Source: Verrucomicrobiales bacterium (lineage in GTDB: Bacteria; Verrucomicrobiota; Verrucomicrobiia; Verrucomicrobiales; DEV007). From it: a stretch of 64,000 nucleotides of DNA. Every line of letters begins with the position of its first letter. Positions within the stretch are counted from its first letter, which is position 1. Below are positions 26,710 through 35,376 of this stretch, in pieces. Both the position numbers and the translations under genes were made by a program. The stretch covers positions 124,001 through 188,000 of the forward strand of contig JARGPI010000008.1 of assembly GCA_029213005.1 (NCBI GenBank). Reading direction: 5' to 3'. Below the pieces are notes generated by a model that did no database searches, was not told the origin of the DNA, and was given only the letters and a program-made list of their open reading frames with translations.

Positions 26710-28083
26710 TTATCGATTGAGAATAATTTTCCCTTCAAAATTATCCTGAATGTCAATACGAAGCGATCCACTGTTAACGGAGTCCGTCGGTTCGCCGTAT
26801 TTTGCTCGATCGGCTTCATCGGCCCAACTCCATTCTGCCTGTTTAAGCTTGAAGGAGACAGTTCCGTTCCCCTGCGCGACCGTGATCCCTTTCGTTTCAT
26901 CCTCATCCGGTAGCTCCACGTCAACGTGGCAATCTGAGGCGTTGATAGTCAAAAATCTCGATCTGGCCCAGGGCACTTCGACCGATAGATTCTGTTCAAC
27001 TTCGGTGAAATGGCCACTCATCCGCTCCTTGTATTCAACCACGGTCATATCCCCGTGTTGATACTCCACGAAGTGAACCGCCACTTTTGAAGTCGGAACG
27101 CCATGCCCCCAGGCTTCTCCAGTCACCAGGTACTTTTCGCCCGGCTTTACTGAAATAGTTCCCGCCTTGAATGTCAGCAAGACATGAAGTGGATCTGTAG
27201 CCCCCTGTTCTGTGATAATTCGATAATTCCTAACCTCACGATAGGGTGTCGCCAGCAATATCCCCCCCATCAAAGCCAGTCCGGCAACCGGCACTACTAC
27301 CTTCATCCACAATGGAACGGGTTTGTTATCCGGATCGCGCGCCAGTCCTTTGTGTAACCGCAGATCGTAGTAAAGGACCATCGCCACAAAATACATGATC
27401 GCACCAGCCCATATCACGTCGGAGAAGAAGTGCCCCCCCTGACACATCCGGGCGACGCCCATGAAAAAACCGAGGCACAGTCCAAAAATAAGAAAAAACC
27501 ACGCCCAGTCTCTCCGGTAGCGGCGCAGGAGGAAGAATCCCCCCATAAAAAAGTAACCCATTGTGGCATGACCACAGGGAAATGACTTGCCGTTACTCGA
27601 TTTATCGATTGTCAGCACCGGCTCAAATTTGCTCTGCCCACCCAGTCCTTCAACCGCGCGCGGACGGGGCCGCCCCCAGTGCTCTTTTAAAATCAGATTA
27701 GAGACCACTCCGGGCCCGATAATTCCGAGAAGGATAACGAAGAGAAAACATTGCCGCCAACGTTTCCACTTGTCCCTAAACAAACTCAGAATAAATCCCA
27801 GCACAGCGAGCCCACAGATCACTGCTGCCGGGATGGTTCCAAAATGGTACAGAAACCACCACAGGGAGCGCTCTCCAAAATCCCAACTATTCCCCCCCGC
27901 CAGATAAATCGCTTTCTGGATTTCCAGATCAAAATTACCCAACCGGGAAATGACCGAGAAGAGCGCCAGTAAGATCAATGGTAGAACCACCCACCGGAAC
28001 GGTCGGAAAACCGGTCCCTTTGGTCCTTCTTCGATGGCGGATTTGATCCCGCCCCAGTCTTTGGTAAGTGCGCCGAAATCCAT
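26710..28083 (-). CDS. PAP2-family phosphatase with C-terminal extension
   Basis: From the ATG at 28083 the protein has 457 residues. The PAP2 signature is present: KEHWGRPRP (C1, about 131-139), PCGHA (C2, about 171; Cys replaces the common Ser) and RMCQGGHFFSD (C3, about 210-220), set among six membrane helices. The last ~190 residues form an extra soluble beta-rich domain of unknown fold. Family members dephosphorylate lipid pyrophosphates such as undecaprenyl pyrophosphate, or lipid A. The start overlaps the DUF368 stop (TGATG), so the two proteins are made together; a TTG one codon upstream is an alternative start. Confidence 0.85.
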   Translation of the reverse strand: MDFGALTKDWGGIKSAIEEGPKGPVFRPFRWVVLPLILLALFSVISRLGNFDLEIQKAIYLAGGNSWDFGERSLWWFLYHFGTIPAAVICGLAVLGFILSLFRDKWKRWRQCFLFVILLGIIGPGVVSNLILKEHWGRPRPRAVEGLGGQSKFEPVLTIDKSSNGKSFPCGHATMGYFFMGGFFLLRRYRRDWAWFFLIFGLCLGFFMGVARMCQGGHFFSDVIWAGAIMYFVAMVLYYDLRLHKGLARDPDNKPVPLWMKVVVPVAGLALMGGILLATPYREVRNYRIITEQGATDPLHVLLTFKAGTISVKPGEKYLVTGEAWGHGVPTSKVAVHFVEYQHGDMTVVEYKERMSGHFTEVEQNLSVEVPWARSRFLTINASDCHVDVELPDEDETKGITVAQGNGTVSFKLKQAEWSWADEADRAKYGEPTDSVNSGSLRIDIQDNFEGKIILNR

Positions 28084-29012
28084 CAATCAGTTTTCACGGC
28101 TCCAAATTTTTCCATCACCCAAACCGTGAGGATTCCGACTATTATCAACCCAACCGCGATAAAGGTCGTCGTCGACAATTCCGGCAACAACCACTCGTAT
28201 CCGATCACTTTTTCTTTGATCTCACCACCCTTTTCGAAAGTCGCGATTTCCTCCTCTTTCCAGGGCCAGATCACAAGGAGGGAACCCGCCACAAATCCCG
28301 TTAAAAGAGCCACCGCCACATCGTGATATTTCTTAAACACCCAGGCAAGCAAATGGCTCAGAGCCAAAAGACCCACCACCGCACCAATTCCGACCGGTAT
28401 GAGAATTTTCATCGCGCTCATATCGCCGCTCGACAATTTATTCACCGAATCAATCATGATGAGAGCGTAATTGCCCATCAGCAAAAGCACAAAAGAACCC
28501 GACAACCCCGGTATAATCATACTGGCCATCGCCACGACCCCGCACAGCACCAGATAAACCGGACTGGCATTCTGGCTGGCCGGACTCAACAGCGCCACCG
28601 CCACCGCGATTAAAGCTCCCACGGCGAGAGCCGCGATCGCGACGCCCCCCCACTTTTCGACCCGCTTCCCGACAAAATAAATCGAGGCGAGTATCAATCC
28701 GAAAAAGAAGGCATACACCAACACCGGCTGATGAGTGAAAAAATACTCCAGCACTCTCGCCAGTGTTATAATGCTGAAAATCACGCCGAGCCCGAGCGAA
28801 AGCAGGAACCCGAAATCAATCCGCTTGGTAAAAGCCGTCACACTCCCGCTGAGCAGCAGTTTGATCGCCGTAACATCGCAGGACTTAATCGCCGTGATGA
28901 GACGCTCGTAAATGCCTGTAACAAAGGCAACCGTCCCGCCAGAGACCCCGGGGATGACATTGGCCGCCCCCATTGCAGCACCCTTCAGGAAAACTGGAAT
29001 GAATTCTTTCAT
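28083..29012 (-). CDS. DUF368 (PopT-type) undecaprenyl phosphate translocase
   Basis: The 309-residue membrane protein matches the DUF368 pattern: FLKGAAMGAANVIPGVSGGT at the start, a second related motif (VVAMASMIIPGLSGSFVLLL) and eight or more helices. DUF368 proteins (PopT) were shown to bring the lipid carrier undecaprenyl phosphate back to the inner leaflet for reuse. Its stop overlaps the PAP2 phosphatase start in TGATG, giving a coherent carrier-recycling unit: dephosphorylation followed by flipping. Three copies of the 22-bp-phased repeat lie directly upstream. Confidence 0.9.
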   Translation of the reverse strand: MKEFIPVFLKGAAMGAANVIPGVSGGTVAFVTGIYERLITAIKSCDVTAIKLLLSGSVTAFTKRIDFGFLLSLGLGVIFSIITLARVLEYFFTHQPVLVYAFFFGLILASIYFVGKRVEKWGGVAIAALAVGALIAVAVALLSPASQNASPVYLVLCGVVAMASMIIPGLSGSFVLLLMGNYALIMIDSVNKLSSGDMSAMKILIPVGIGAVVGLLALSHLLAWVFKKYHDVAVALLTGFVAGSLLVIWPWKEEEIATFEKGGEIKEKVIGYEWLLPELSTTTFIAVGLIIVGILTVWVMEKFGAVKTD

Positions 29013-29032
29013 AAAATTGCCGATACAAAGAC

Positions 29033-29089
29033 TGTACCCTGTACAATTTGAGATTGTACCCTGTACAGCGCGTGAGTGTACCCTGTTAC
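29033..29089. repeat. 22-bp-phased TGTAC repeat, locus B (three direct copies)
   Basis: TGTACCCTGTACA occurs at 29033-29045 and 29055-29067, with a decayed third copy TGTACCCTGTTAC at 29077-29089. All three start exactly 22 bases apart and point the same way. They occupy most of the 88-base spacer between def and the DUF368 gene, i.e. the probable promoter area of the DUF368-PAP2 operon on the minus strand. Confidence 0.85.
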
Positions 29090-29100
29090 TTCGGATAAAA

Positions 29101-29652
29101 TCAACCGAAGTCTTGCTGCATTTCTTTCAGCTGCTTACGAATTGCCAGTTTCCGGGCACTGCTCATTCGATCGATGAACAGTTTTCCAAAGAGATGATCG
29201 ACCTCATGCTGGATCGCCCGCGAAAAGAGTCCATCGGTCTCGATGGTAAGAATGTCGCCGTCCAGAGTTTCGACCTTCGCCGTCACTTCACCGGGACGGG
29301 TAATATCTGACCTGAGATCCGGAAAGGACAGACAACCTTCCGATTCCGTCTCCTTTTTGCCACGAGGCTCAATCTCCGGATTGATAAACACCAGAGGACA
29401 AATGTCAGCAAGAGCCGTCTCTTCGCCATTAACCCGGCAATAAGTCACACAATCTTCATCGTGAGAGACATCCACCACCGCCATCTGAATGGCATGCCCC
29501 ACCTGTTGAGCCGCCAGGCCGACACCCTGCGCCTCGTACATCGTTTCAAGCATATTATCAGCGAGATCCAGAATCTCCTCTGTGACCTCTTCAATACGCT
29601 CTCCAGGTAGCCGCAGCACCGGGTCAGGATAGTTTACAATCTCCAGAATCAT
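29101..29652 (-). CDS. def: Peptide deformylase
   Basis: A 183-residue enzyme that removes the formyl group from new N-termini. All three motifs are present: GVGLAAQQVG (motif 1), EGCLSFPD with the metal-binding Cys (motif 2), and QHEVDHLFGKLF (motif 3, HExxH type). There is a short insertion near residues 75-95 relative to E. coli. Not linked to fmt here. Co-directional with the DUF368 gene, 88 bases upstream of it. Confidence 0.96.
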   Translation of the reverse strand: MILEIVNYPDPVLRLPGERIEEVTEEILDLADNMLETMYEAQGVGLAAQQVGHAIQMAVVDVSHDEDCVTYCRVNGEETALADICPLVFINPEIEPRGKKETESEGCLSFPDLRSDITRPGEVTAKVETLDGDILTIETDGLFSRAIQHEVDHLFGKLFIDRMSSARKLAIRKQLKEMQQDFG

Positions 29653-29820
29653 TAGTTAATCGGGAAGATGCTCAGCAGTTACAATATGTCAATGCAGGTG
29701 TTTGAGGCGATATCCGAACCGCAAAACGTAAAAATCCCTTCATCGAGGAGCAACTTTTATGAAACATTCATTTCCCAGCGGGTTTAATAAACGGTTTATT
29801 CCACGAAATCCAATTCGAAA

Positions 29821-31053
29821 ATGCCAGCCTTCCTTTACACTGCAGTTGACGCCGCCGGGAACAAAGTTTCCGGCGACCTGAACTGCCGCAACAAGTCGGA
29901 AGCATACCGGGAGCTGGAGGCGAAATCCCTCACCCCGGTTCAGGTCGACGTGATTGAGGATGACTCGGCAAAGGCCCGGCAGAAAAAAAGCTCCGCTCCG
30001 TCCGGCCCCGTGGCGCTTCCCCGCACCGCGCTGATTCTGCTCACCGAGGAACTGGCGGACCTCCTCGATGCCGGCCTCCAACTCGAACAGGCTCTCCGCA
30101 TCCTCCACGATCGCCAGCAGCACAAGGGCATCAAAGCCGTCGCCGGCATCCTGAGAGATGAAATCCGGGAGGGAGCCCGTTTTTCCCAGGCTTTAAAAAA
30201 GGCCTCCCCGTCTTTTGACGAATTGTACCGAAATCTCGTCTCAGCAGGCGAGGCCAGTGGCTCACTCTCCGATATCCTGAGCCGTCTCGCGGTCAATCTC
30301 AAACAACTCAATGACCTGCAGAAACGAACCATTTCCGCGATGATTTATCCCACCGTGGTAATGGTTTTTTGCGTGATTTTGCTCGTCGTTTTCAGCACCG
30401 TCCTGATGCCAATGCTGACTAAATTGATGAAAAAGTCGGGTCAGGAGCTACCTCTCGTGACCGAATTACTCATCAAATTTACCGATTTCATCAATTCCTG
30501 GTGGTGGCTGATTTTATCGATCATCACCGTGGTCTTCCTGGTTTTCAAAGGGTATATCGCCACCAAATCAGGGCGCATTTGGTGGGACAAAACCAAATTG
30601 AAACTTCCCGCCTTCGGCCCCGTGATAGCCGGTCGGTTTTACGCCCAGTTCTCCCACTCCATGGCGAACCTCGTGAATAACGGGGTGCCGCTTATGAACG
30701 CCCTTCAATTGATGAAGCGGGGGACGGTAAACCGCTATATTCAGGGCCAGTTTGAGACCGTCGTCAGCGATGTCGGAGAGGGTAACTCACTCTCCCGGAC
30801 CCTCTCCAAACGAACCGACTTCCCTGCATCACTCGTCGATCGGGTCGCCATCGGGGAACAGTCCGGGGAACTCGGTAGAGCCTTCTCCAAAGCGGCAAAA
30901 AAATACGACGAAGAACTCGATACTCACATCTCGAGGCTCACCAGCGTGCTACCTATGGTGATGTTAGTATTTGTAGCGATCATCGTCGGAGTGGTCGCCT
31001 ATTCCGTGATCACCACAATTTTTGGCTCGATGAAAGGAATCGGAGGCCGATAA
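29821..31053 (+). CDS. gspF: Type II secretion system inner-membrane protein F
   Basis: The 410-residue protein has two GspF repeats (about 70-190 and 270-395) and three membrane segments, as in GspF/PilC. MPAFLYTAVDAAGNKVSGDL is the usual N-terminus, and LLDAGLQLEQALRIL and VAIGEQSGELGRAF are conserved helices. GspF couples the GspE ATPase to the pseudopilus. It heads a gspF-G-H-I-J cluster; genes for GspE and the outer-membrane secretin GspD are not in the window. Confidence 0.95.
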   Translation: MPAFLYTAVDAAGNKVSGDLNCRNKSEAYRELEAKSLTPVQVDVIEDDSAKARQKKSSAPSGPVALPRTALILLTEELADLLDAGLQLEQALRILHDRQQHKGIKAVAGILRDEIREGARFSQALKKASPSFDELYRNLVSAGEASGSLSDILSRLAVNLKQLNDLQKRTISAMIYPTVVMVFCVILLVVFSTVLMPMLTKLMKKSGQELPLVTELLIKFTDFINSWWWLILSIITVVFLVFKGYIATKSGRIWWDKTKLKLPAFGPVIAGRFYAQFSHSMANLVNNGVPLMNALQLMKRGTVNRYIQGQFETVVSDVGEGNSLSRTLSKRTDFPASLVDRVAIGEQSGELGRAFSKAAKKYDEELDTHISRLTSVLPMVMLVFVAIIVGVVAYSVITTIFGSMKGIGGR

Positions 31054-31079
31054 TATTTTATCAAACGAAAAGGAAAACT

Positions 31080-31511
31080 ATGAAACTATCGAATCAGATA
31101 AAGCGCAAAAAACAGAGCGGATTCACCCTCGTCGAGTTGGTGGTTGTAATGACAATCATCGTAGTGCTGGCTGGATCAGGTATTTTTCTGGTCACCGGAA
31201 TTATTGACGATGCCCGGGTTCAGACAGCCGATAACAACCTGAAGGCACTCGATGTGGCCTTGAAAAGTTACGAGCGAAATAACTACGGCAAACCGCCAAC
31301 TCAGGAACAGGGTCTCGCCGCGCTAACCGAACGCCCCACGAGCGGAAACGTTCCCAAGCGGTGGCGGGCTTACCTGGAAGAACCGATGCTCGATCCATGG
31401 GGCAATGAGTACCAATACCGCTTCCCCGCTCAGAAAAGCAAACGTCGCTACGACATTTGGTCTCTGGGAGAGGACGGAGTAGAGAGTGAGGACGATATTG
31501 GCAACTGGTAG
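31080..31511 (+). CDS. gspG: Type II secretion major pseudopilin G
   Basis: The 143-residue protein has a short basic leader, the prepilin cleavage site SG-FTLVELVVV with Glu at +5, a membrane helix, and the GspG core (ADNNLKALDVALKSYERNNYGKPPTQEQGL, LDPWGNEYQYR, YDIWSLGEDG). GspG subunits form the pseudopilus piston of the secretion system. Length and motifs are fully typical. A GGAAAA-type ribosome site precedes it. Confidence 0.96.
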   Translation: MKLSNQIKRKKQSGFTLVELVVVMTIIVVLAGSGIFLVTGIIDDARVQTADNNLKALDVALKSYERNNYGKPPTQEQGLAALTERPTSGNVPKRWRAYLEEPMLDPWGNEYQYRFPAQKSKRRYDIWSLGEDGVESEDDIGNW

Positions 31512-32139
31512 TCAGCAGCGAAGCGCCGGGGGCTTCACACTTGTCGAGCTGGTGATTGTACTTTCCGTGCTCGTGCTCCTCGCCGCAACGGCGGTGCCCT
31601 CGATCGATGGCGTTATGAAAGAACGGCAGGCACGGGAGCCTGTCGCCGCACTCCTCGCTATGGCGCGGGACGTGAGGAACCGTGCGCTGTCCGAGCAACG
31701 CCCCTACCAGATCGCCTTCGATTCCGACGGCTTTCGCGCCTCCCGTTACTTCAATCCCTACGGGGGGCGGGAGGAATTTGACAAACTGCAGGATCTTCTG
31801 AAAATTCAGAATGAGAGAATGAAGATCATCACCGCGTCCCAGGAGCGGGGCATTCAGATGGAGACCACCGTGATCGATCCCCGTATCGAATCAGCGATGG
31901 CCGGTTTAACTTACACCGCATTCTTTGAACTGCCGGACGGGATTGACTACCGGCTCAGATCGTGGCGCGATACCGATTGGCTGGAAATGGACGGCGGTAC
32001 CTTTCGTCGCTGGGTGTTTCAGCCGAGTGGGATGTGCGACCCGTTAAAAGTTCAGTTCCAATCTGACAACGCTTTTTTCGAAGTGGAGTTTCATCCCCTG
32101 ACGGCAGATATCAAATCGGAGACATCATGGGTGGAGTAA
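31486..32139 (+). CDS. gspH: Type II secretion minor pseudopilin, GspH-like
   Basis: The frame overlaps the end of gspG by 26 bases, starting at GTG 31486 or TTG 31498. It encodes a prepilin with AGG-FTLVELVIV and a soluble domain (REPVAALLAMARDVRNRALSEQRPYQIAF) typical of GspH/FimT. With 217 residues it is longer than most GspH proteins (about 170). Minor pseudopilins sit at the tip or control assembly of the pseudopilus. The overlap suggests coupled translation. Confidence 0.8.
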   Translation: MRTILATGSQQRSAGGFTLVELVIVLSVLVLLAATAVPSIDGVMKERQAREPVAALLAMARDVRNRALSEQRPYQIAFDSDGFRASRYFNPYGGREEFDKLQDLLKIQNERMKIITASQERGIQMETTVIDPRIESAMAGLTYTAFFELPDGIDYRLRSWRDTDWLEMDGGTFRRWVFQPSGMCDPLKVQFQSDNAFFEVEFHPLTADIKSETSWVE

Positions 32140-32534
32140 TCAAACCGAATCGACAACAGCAAGGCTACGCCCTACTCGACGTTGCTCTCGCCCTCACCAT
32201 TTTTGCATTTTCCATCACCTCTCTGGTAGTGCTTTTGCAGCAAATTACCGATACCTCATCCAGTTACGCCCGGGACCGGCTCATCCAGAGCGCCCTGGAC
32301 TCCTACCTTACCGAAACCAAACGAAAGCCGGTCAGAGAAATGGGCGGCGAGTACTTCGACGAAGCTCTGGAAATCAATTTCCGGGCCGAGGTAGTCCCCC
32401 TCGAGATGGCTAATGCTGACGGAAACGGGCTCAAAGACCTGTACAAACTCGTCGTCACTGCAGAATTCGAAGACGACGGAGGTCCCCAGGAGGAAGTCGC
32501 CGAATTATATATTTACCAACCCGAAACCCGATGA
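32127..32534 (+). CDS. gspI: Type II secretion minor pseudopilin, GspI-like
   Basis: A 135-residue pseudopilin by position and shape: short leader, QQ-GYALLDVALALTIFAF membrane helix, small soluble domain. The +5 residue after the cleavage glycine is Asp, not the near-universal Glu, and +1 is Tyr. These are unusual but conservative changes. It overlaps gspH by 13 bases and gspJ by 4 (ATGA). The assignment to GspI rests mainly on gene order. Confidence 0.7.
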   Translation: MGGVIKPNRQQQGYALLDVALALTIFAFSITSLVVLLQQITDTSSSYARDRLIQSALDSYLTETKRKPVREMGGEYFDEALEINFRAEVVPLEMANADGNGLKDLYKLVVTAEFEDDGGPQEEVAELYIYQPETR

Positions 32535-33505
32535 AAAACCGTGGATTCACACTCGTCGAAATCGTGATTGCGATGACGATTCTGGCTCTGATTTCAGGGA
32601 CCGTTATGGCAATTCTCGTCCAGGCGGGCGACACGGCGGCGGAAATTCGGGACACGGACCTGAAAGACGAGGAAGTCTCCCGGTTCCTTGAACTGCTCGA
32701 ACGGACGGTCGAAACCCTCCCTATCGACGCCACAATCGAAATGCTGCCGGCGGCTGAAACGATTTCGGGATTCCCGGAAATGAAAATCAGCAACGCGGTG
32801 GGAGCGTTCACCTTCGGGGAGGATATCGGAAGCGCCGGTGAATTGGTAATCGGCCTGCAACCTCAGCAAGAGAGTGAGAACGAAGGACAATTCTTCGAAC
32901 TTGCGATCAGTCGCGACAGTTTTTCGCCGGAAGATACCGATGGCGACGGCATGGTCTTCGGAGCCGGCAGTGAAGATTTTTTAACCGCCGACGCCGAAGG
33001 GCGCTACTGGCTTCCGCTGGTGAGTGACATCATATCAGCCAGCTGGCGATACTGGGACGAGGAATCAAACGAATGGCTCACCGAATGGCAGGGCGAGAAC
33101 CTGCCTCCCTTGCTTGAATTTTCCGTGGAGGACAGCCATCGCCCCGGACCGGTCAGAGTGGTTTTTGAAGTCCCCGAACACCTCGTCACGGGCGAGACGG
33201 TCTCAACCGATACCTCCACAACCGACACGGAAACCACCTCGACAACTACGAACCGCTCCACTTCAGCGGGCCCCAACCAGCCGGGCGGTGGCGGTCAGGC
33301 GGGAGAAGGCGGCCGCCCCGGAGGCGGTAAAGGGGGCAAAGGCGGTGGAAAAGGCGGCGGAGGACGTCAGAAAGGCGGTAAAGGCCAGAATGGAGGCGGA
33401 GGCGGTCCACAAGGAGGAGGCCCCGGAAACGGCGGTCCCCGCGGTGGCGCTCCAAACGGCGGCGGCCAGACTCCTCCGACAAGTGGCGGCGGTGGAGGCC
33501 AGTAG
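32531..33505 (+). CDS. gspJ: Type II secretion minor pseudopilin, GspJ-like, with Gly-rich tail
   Basis: The 324-residue protein begins as a prepilin (NRG-FTLVEIVIAMTI, Glu at +5) with a GspJ-like soluble domain to about residue 220. After a Thr/Ser-rich linker (about 225-245) the last ~80 residues are almost only Gly, Pro, Gln, Lys and Asn in GGGK and GGGGP units. Such low-complexity tails are unusual on a pseudopilin and might bind polysaccharide or be a disordered tether. The tail continues in frame up to the stop, so it is not a frameshift product, and GGC/GGT codons dominate. Last gene of the cluster; no gspK-L-M follow. Confidence 0.8.
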   Translation: MKNRGFTLVEIVIAMTILALISGTVMAILVQAGDTAAEIRDTDLKDEEVSRFLELLERTVETLPIDATIEMLPAAETISGFPEMKISNAVGAFTFGEDIGSAGELVIGLQPQQESENEGQFFELAISRDSFSPEDTDGDGMVFGAGSEDFLTADAEGRYWLPLVSDIISASWRYWDEESNEWLTEWQGENLPPLLEFSVEDSHRPGPVRVVFEVPEHLVTGETVSTDTSTTDTETTSTTTNRSTSAGPNQPGGGGQAGEGGRPGGGKGGKGGGKGGGGRQKGGKGQNGGGGGPQGGGPGNGGPRGGAPNGGGQTPPTSGGGGGQ

Positions 33506-33512
33506 GCTCCGG

Positions 33513-35018
33513 CTACTTCAAGACATCCAGCCAGGGAAATTTAAACTCCTCTGACGGGACTCTCTCTGACTTCATCAGCTCCTCTGCCTGCTTTACAATC
33601 GCAGGATAGTCGGCAGAAACATCATTGGACTCTGATATATCGTTTTCCAAATCGTAAAGCGCGATCTTCAACTCCGGATTGCCCTTCTGTTTCTTAGATG
33701 GCTTAATCCCCTGCCGTATCGCTTTCCATTTTTCACCGATCCAAACCGCCTGTTGACCACCGTAAGCCGGAAACTCACGATACAGAAAACCCCGCTCCGG
33801 AAGATCTTTTCCATACAGAGTTGAGGCGATGCTGATGCCGTCGCAGTCCGGCGGAGTTTTATTCGCTTCACCAATCAAGTCGAGCATCGTAGGCAGCCAG
33901 TCCTCAAAACCCGTCACTACCGAAGTTTCCGACCCGGCTTTGATATTCCCGGGCCAGCGAACCACCTGCGGCACGCGGATTCCACCTTCGTACAGCGAAC
34001 CTTTGAGACCTTTAAGCGGCCCGACACTTTCGAAAAATTCGTAATCGACATCCGGCAGATAAGTCGCCCCGTTATCGGAGGTGAAAACGACGACGGTATT
34101 TTTAGCGAGATCCAGCTCATCCAATAAATCAAGAACCCGTCCCACGTAAGTGTCCATTCTCGAAATGAAAGCTGCATATCCTGCCCTTGGCGTGAGATGA
34201 GGGGTATACCCCCCGGTCCCCCGACGAGTGAAGGGCTTTTCCTCCCATCCCAGTTCGAGATACGGCTTCAAATCCTCATCCGGAACATGAAGCGCCAGAT
34301 GAGGGATAATCGTCGGATAATACAGAAAAAACGGTTCGTCTTTATTGTCGTGAATGAATTGAAGAGCCGCGGCATTGATTCGATCGGGAGCATAATCCTG
34401 CCCTTTATAACGATCATAACTGCGGGGATCGTTTTCATCGAGCTCAGCAGGCAGTGACTCATGACCGACAATGGGAGGATCATTCTTCAGCGGAAAAATT
34501 TCGTTATCACTCCAAAGTGTCGCCGGGTAGTAACTGTGGGCGTGCCCCTGGCAATTGTAGCCGAAAAAACGGTGGAATCCTTTTTTCAACGGATTCCCCG
34601 TCGACTGCGTATTTCCCAGGCCCCATTTCCCAAACGCGCCGCACTTGTAACCCTCGCCGGTGAGAAGACTGGCGATTGTCGCTTCATCGGCAGGGAGTGG
34701 GTATTGACCTTCCGTCTCACCGCGCGAGCGCATCGCCAAATTGTTTCTCACCGTGGCGTGGCCGGGGTGTTTGCCCGTCATCAAAACACAGCGGGAAGGA
34801 GCGCAGACCGCATTTCCCGAGTATGCCCGGGTGAATTTCAGTCCATCCCGGGCCAACGAATCGATTCTCGGAGTTCTGATTTTTTCCTGACCATAACAGC
34901 CAAGCTCCGCCCAGCCCAAGTCATCAGCCAGGATGAAAACGAAATTAGGCCTCTCGGCCGATTGCGCGTTCATCAACCAGAAACAAAAGAACGCGAATAC
35001 AAAATGTCGATGAATCAT
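33513..35018 (-). CDS. Secreted sulfatase, formylglycine type
   Basis: The 501-residue protein has a signal peptide (about 1-21) and the sulfatase signature VCAPSRCVLMTGKHPGH, with Cys72 of CAPSR due to become formylglycine. FILADDLGW supplies the calcium-binding aspartates, and VVFTSDNGAT the second metal-site residues. Fold and length fit the arylsulfatase A-like family (S1). Targets are typically sulfated polysaccharides of algae or animals. The gene is convergent with the secretion cluster, and its maturation needs an activating enzyme found elsewhere in the genome. Confidence 0.93.
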   Translation of the reverse strand: MIHRHFVFAFFCFWLMNAQSAERPNFVFILADDLGWAELGCYGQEKIRTPRIDSLARDGLKFTRAYSGNAVCAPSRCVLMTGKHPGHATVRNNLAMRSRGETEGQYPLPADEATIASLLTGEGYKCGAFGKWGLGNTQSTGNPLKKGFHRFFGYNCQGHAHSYYPATLWSDNEIFPLKNDPPIVGHESLPAELDENDPRSYDRYKGQDYAPDRINAAALQFIHDNKDEPFFLYYPTIIPHLALHVPDEDLKPYLELGWEEKPFTRRGTGGYTPHLTPRAGYAAFISRMDTYVGRVLDLLDELDLAKNTVVVFTSDNGATYLPDVDYEFFESVGPLKGLKGSLYEGGIRVPQVVRWPGNIKAGSETSVVTGFEDWLPTMLDLIGEANKTPPDCDGISIASTLYGKDLPERGFLYREFPAYGGQQAVWIGEKWKAIRQGIKPSKKQKGNPELKIALYDLENDISESNDVSADYPAIVKQAEELMKSERVPSEEFKFPWLDVLK

Positions 35019-35098
35019 GGCCGCAGCCTGACATTTTGAAACCTTGGCGGCAATAGCGCAAAAACAGGTGAAAGGGTCGGCAGGCGAAAAGAGCTAAG

Positions 35099-35169
<71 letters not shown>

Positions 35170-35215
35170 GAAAACTCTCGAAGCACGCGACCCGCGATGT
35201 TGCGGAAAAGTAAGG

Positions 35216-35286
<71 letters not shown>

Positions 35287-35376
35287 TTACTTGCGCGAAC
35301 GCCGCTGAATTTACGTTTCGCAGGTGGTAGTGTCAATGACTTTCCACCCGGTTTTTTAATTTTTATTGATTATCGT

